From positions 682,001-746,000 of the forward strand of contig CBDCLS010000006.1 of assembly GCA_965218775.1 (NCBI GenBank): a DNA stretch of 64,000 nucleotides, given 5' to 3'. A program made the position numbers and the translations under genes. The notes under the pieces are model-generated. The model was not told the origin of the DNA, did not search any database, and saw only the letters and a program-made list of their open reading frames with translations. Positions within the stretch are counted from its first letter, which is position 1. Each line of letters starts with the position of its first letter. Shown piece after piece: positions 63,060-64,000 of the stretch. Origin of the DNA: CAUZIZ01 sp965218775. Lineage in GTDB: Bacteria > Acidobacteriota > UBA6911 > RPQK01 > JAJDTT01.

Positions 63060-63246
63060 TTAGGGCTCGCGCAGAAATAACTTGGTAGAATTGGCGCACA
63101 GATTTGGGCCAGATTTGGCCGCGAACGATTGGGCGAAACCGCAGGCGTAGCCAGGCCTACGTTGAGGATTTCGCGATTGAGGAGCGGCCGAAGATGGTGT
63201 GAATCTGAGATGCCAAAATGCCAAGTTATTTCTGCGCGAGCCCTTA
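63060..63246. repeat. 181 bp miniature inverted-repeat element with TTA duplication
   Basis: GGGCTCGCGCAGAAATAACTTGG at 63063-63085 is exactly inverted at 63221-63243. TTA flanks both sides (63060-63062 and 63244-63246). It is non-coding. The right TTA is the reverse complement of the TAA stop of rlmB. Confidence 0.88.
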
Positions 63247-63972
63247 GGAGGAAGGATCCTCACCCCGTCGAAATAGAACCTGATAGAGAAAAACGCCCGC
63301 GGCTACCGAAAGATTCAAGGAGGCAACGCGTCCCTTCATAGGCAAAGCGGTCAGGAAATCGCAGTGTTGCCGGACCAGTCGGCTCAACCCGTCTTGTTCC
63401 CCGCCCACGATGACGACCAGCGGTAACGAGGTGTCGACCAGACTAGGGTCGGTGGTTCCCGCAGGATCCAGGCCAACGGTCCAGAACCCCTCTTGCTTGA
63501 GCTTTTCCAGGGTCTGACTAACGTTTCCGATGCGGGCGATCCTCAAATGAAGAGCCGCTCCCGCGCTGCACTTGACCACGGTGGGAGTGACGGGGCAGGC
63601 TCGCCGTGAAGGGATCAGGACTCCTTCGACGCCCACCGCTTCGGCGGTTCGAAGCAAGGCCCCCAGGTTGTGCGGATCCTCGACCCCTGCCACCATCAGG
63701 AGCAAGGTCGGATCATGTTGCAGGATTTCCGACAGCTGCACGTATTCTATGGGTGAGACCTCGGCCAGCACTTCCTGATGGTTGGGCGTCGAGGCTTTCT
63801 GCCGCAGGACATCCGGAGACTCGAACCGAACCGGCACTCCGCGGTTGTGGGCAAGCTCGATGATCCTCTGGAGGCGAGGGTTGGCCTTTCCTCGTTGGAT
63901 CAGTACGCGTTCTAGGTTGCGATCCTCGGACTTGAGGGCTTCCGTCACCGGATGGATTCCGTGAATCACCAT
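63244..63972 (-). CDS. rlmB: 23S rRNA (guanosine-2'-O-)-methyltransferase RlmB-type
   Basis: 242 residues. The SpoU substrate-binding domain is VIHGIHPVTEALKSEDRNLE. The knotted methyltransferase part has LLMVAGVEDPHNLGALLRTA (motif 1), PLVVIVGGEQDGLSRLVRQH (motif 2) and ALPMKGRVASLNLSVAAGVF (motif 3). It methylates a guanosine in the peptidyl-transferase loop region of 23S rRNA. The stop codon TAA is at the repeat boundary 63244-63246. The gene begins 28 bp from the window end. Confidence 0.95.
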   Translation of the reverse strand: MVIHGIHPVTEALKSEDRNLERVLIQRGKANPRLQRIIELAHNRGVPVRFESPDVLRQKASTPNHQEVLAEVSPIEYVQLSEILQHDPTLLLMVAGVEDPHNLGALLRTAEAVGVEGVLIPSRRACPVTPTVVKCSAGAALHLRIARIGNVSQTLEKLKQEGFWTVGLDPAGTTDPSLVDTSLPLVVIVGGEQDGLSRLVRQHCDFLTALPMKGRVASLNLSVAAGVFLYQVLFRRGEDPSS

Positions 63973-64000
63973 AAGAAAAGCGCTGTGGGGATCAGGGATT

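Noticed and set aside
63060..63263. 67-codon minus-strand open frame
   Set aside because: It is a chance reading of the inverted-repeat element and crosses the rlmB stop.

Overview
The window looks like a chromosomal segment of a moderately GC-rich bacterium, most likely an Acidobacteriota. The best clue is a protein with the VWFA-related domain typical of acidobacteria (43130-44041). Large secreted beta-propeller proteins, a 1904-residue alpha-2-macroglobulin, Tat-exported sugar-acid enzymes and heavy transposon debris fit the same picture. Taxonomy is an inference; no rRNA is present.

Layout. 1-9.2 kb: an M19-like dipeptidase homologue lacking some expected metal ligands, a secreted alpha/beta hydrolase, 1.1 kb of gene debris, a secreted propeller-like gene split by an IS256 element, and an enolase-superfamily dehydratase. 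9.2-12 kb: a 2.1 kb insertion sequence. 12-22.5 kb: accessory genes (histidine phosphatase lipoprotein, GPP34, DCC1-like and DUF2071 proteins, a mannonate-dehydratase-like enzyme, Kelch protein, nucleoside deoxyribosyltransferase-like protein with a membrane partner, TPR protein) mixed with broken genes. 23-33 kb: a minus-strand secretome block (alpha-2-macroglobulin, NHL propeller, penicillin-acylase-like hydrolase, ankyrin lipoprotein). 33.4-37 kb: sugar-acid dehydratase, RraA-like protein, cysteine synthase. 37-43 kb: a two-gene IS, then a three-gene IS21-like element that has split a glycosyltransferase gene. 43-45 kb: VWFA protein, coiled-coil protein, DUF1189-like membrane protein. 45-61 kb: a conserved minus-strand core: ntrY, ntrX, xerC, rpsO, pnp, larB, mutS2, dnaG, rpoD, a CAU tRNA and a zinc-ribbon protein. 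61-64 kb: a hydantoinase A-like gene and rlmB.

How genes work together. The core cluster couples replication start (dnaG), the housekeeping sigma factor, mismatch-family ATPase, RNA decay and ribosomal protein S15. The accessory side is aimed at the periplasm or surface and at sugar acids.

The most unusual content is repeat biology. Several short non-coding palindromic elements carry YTAR-type target duplications, and three of them end exactly on the stop codon of a minus-strand gene. A separate family of hairpins is built from CCCTTG-like hexamers. One element core occurs twice with different but internally matching ends.
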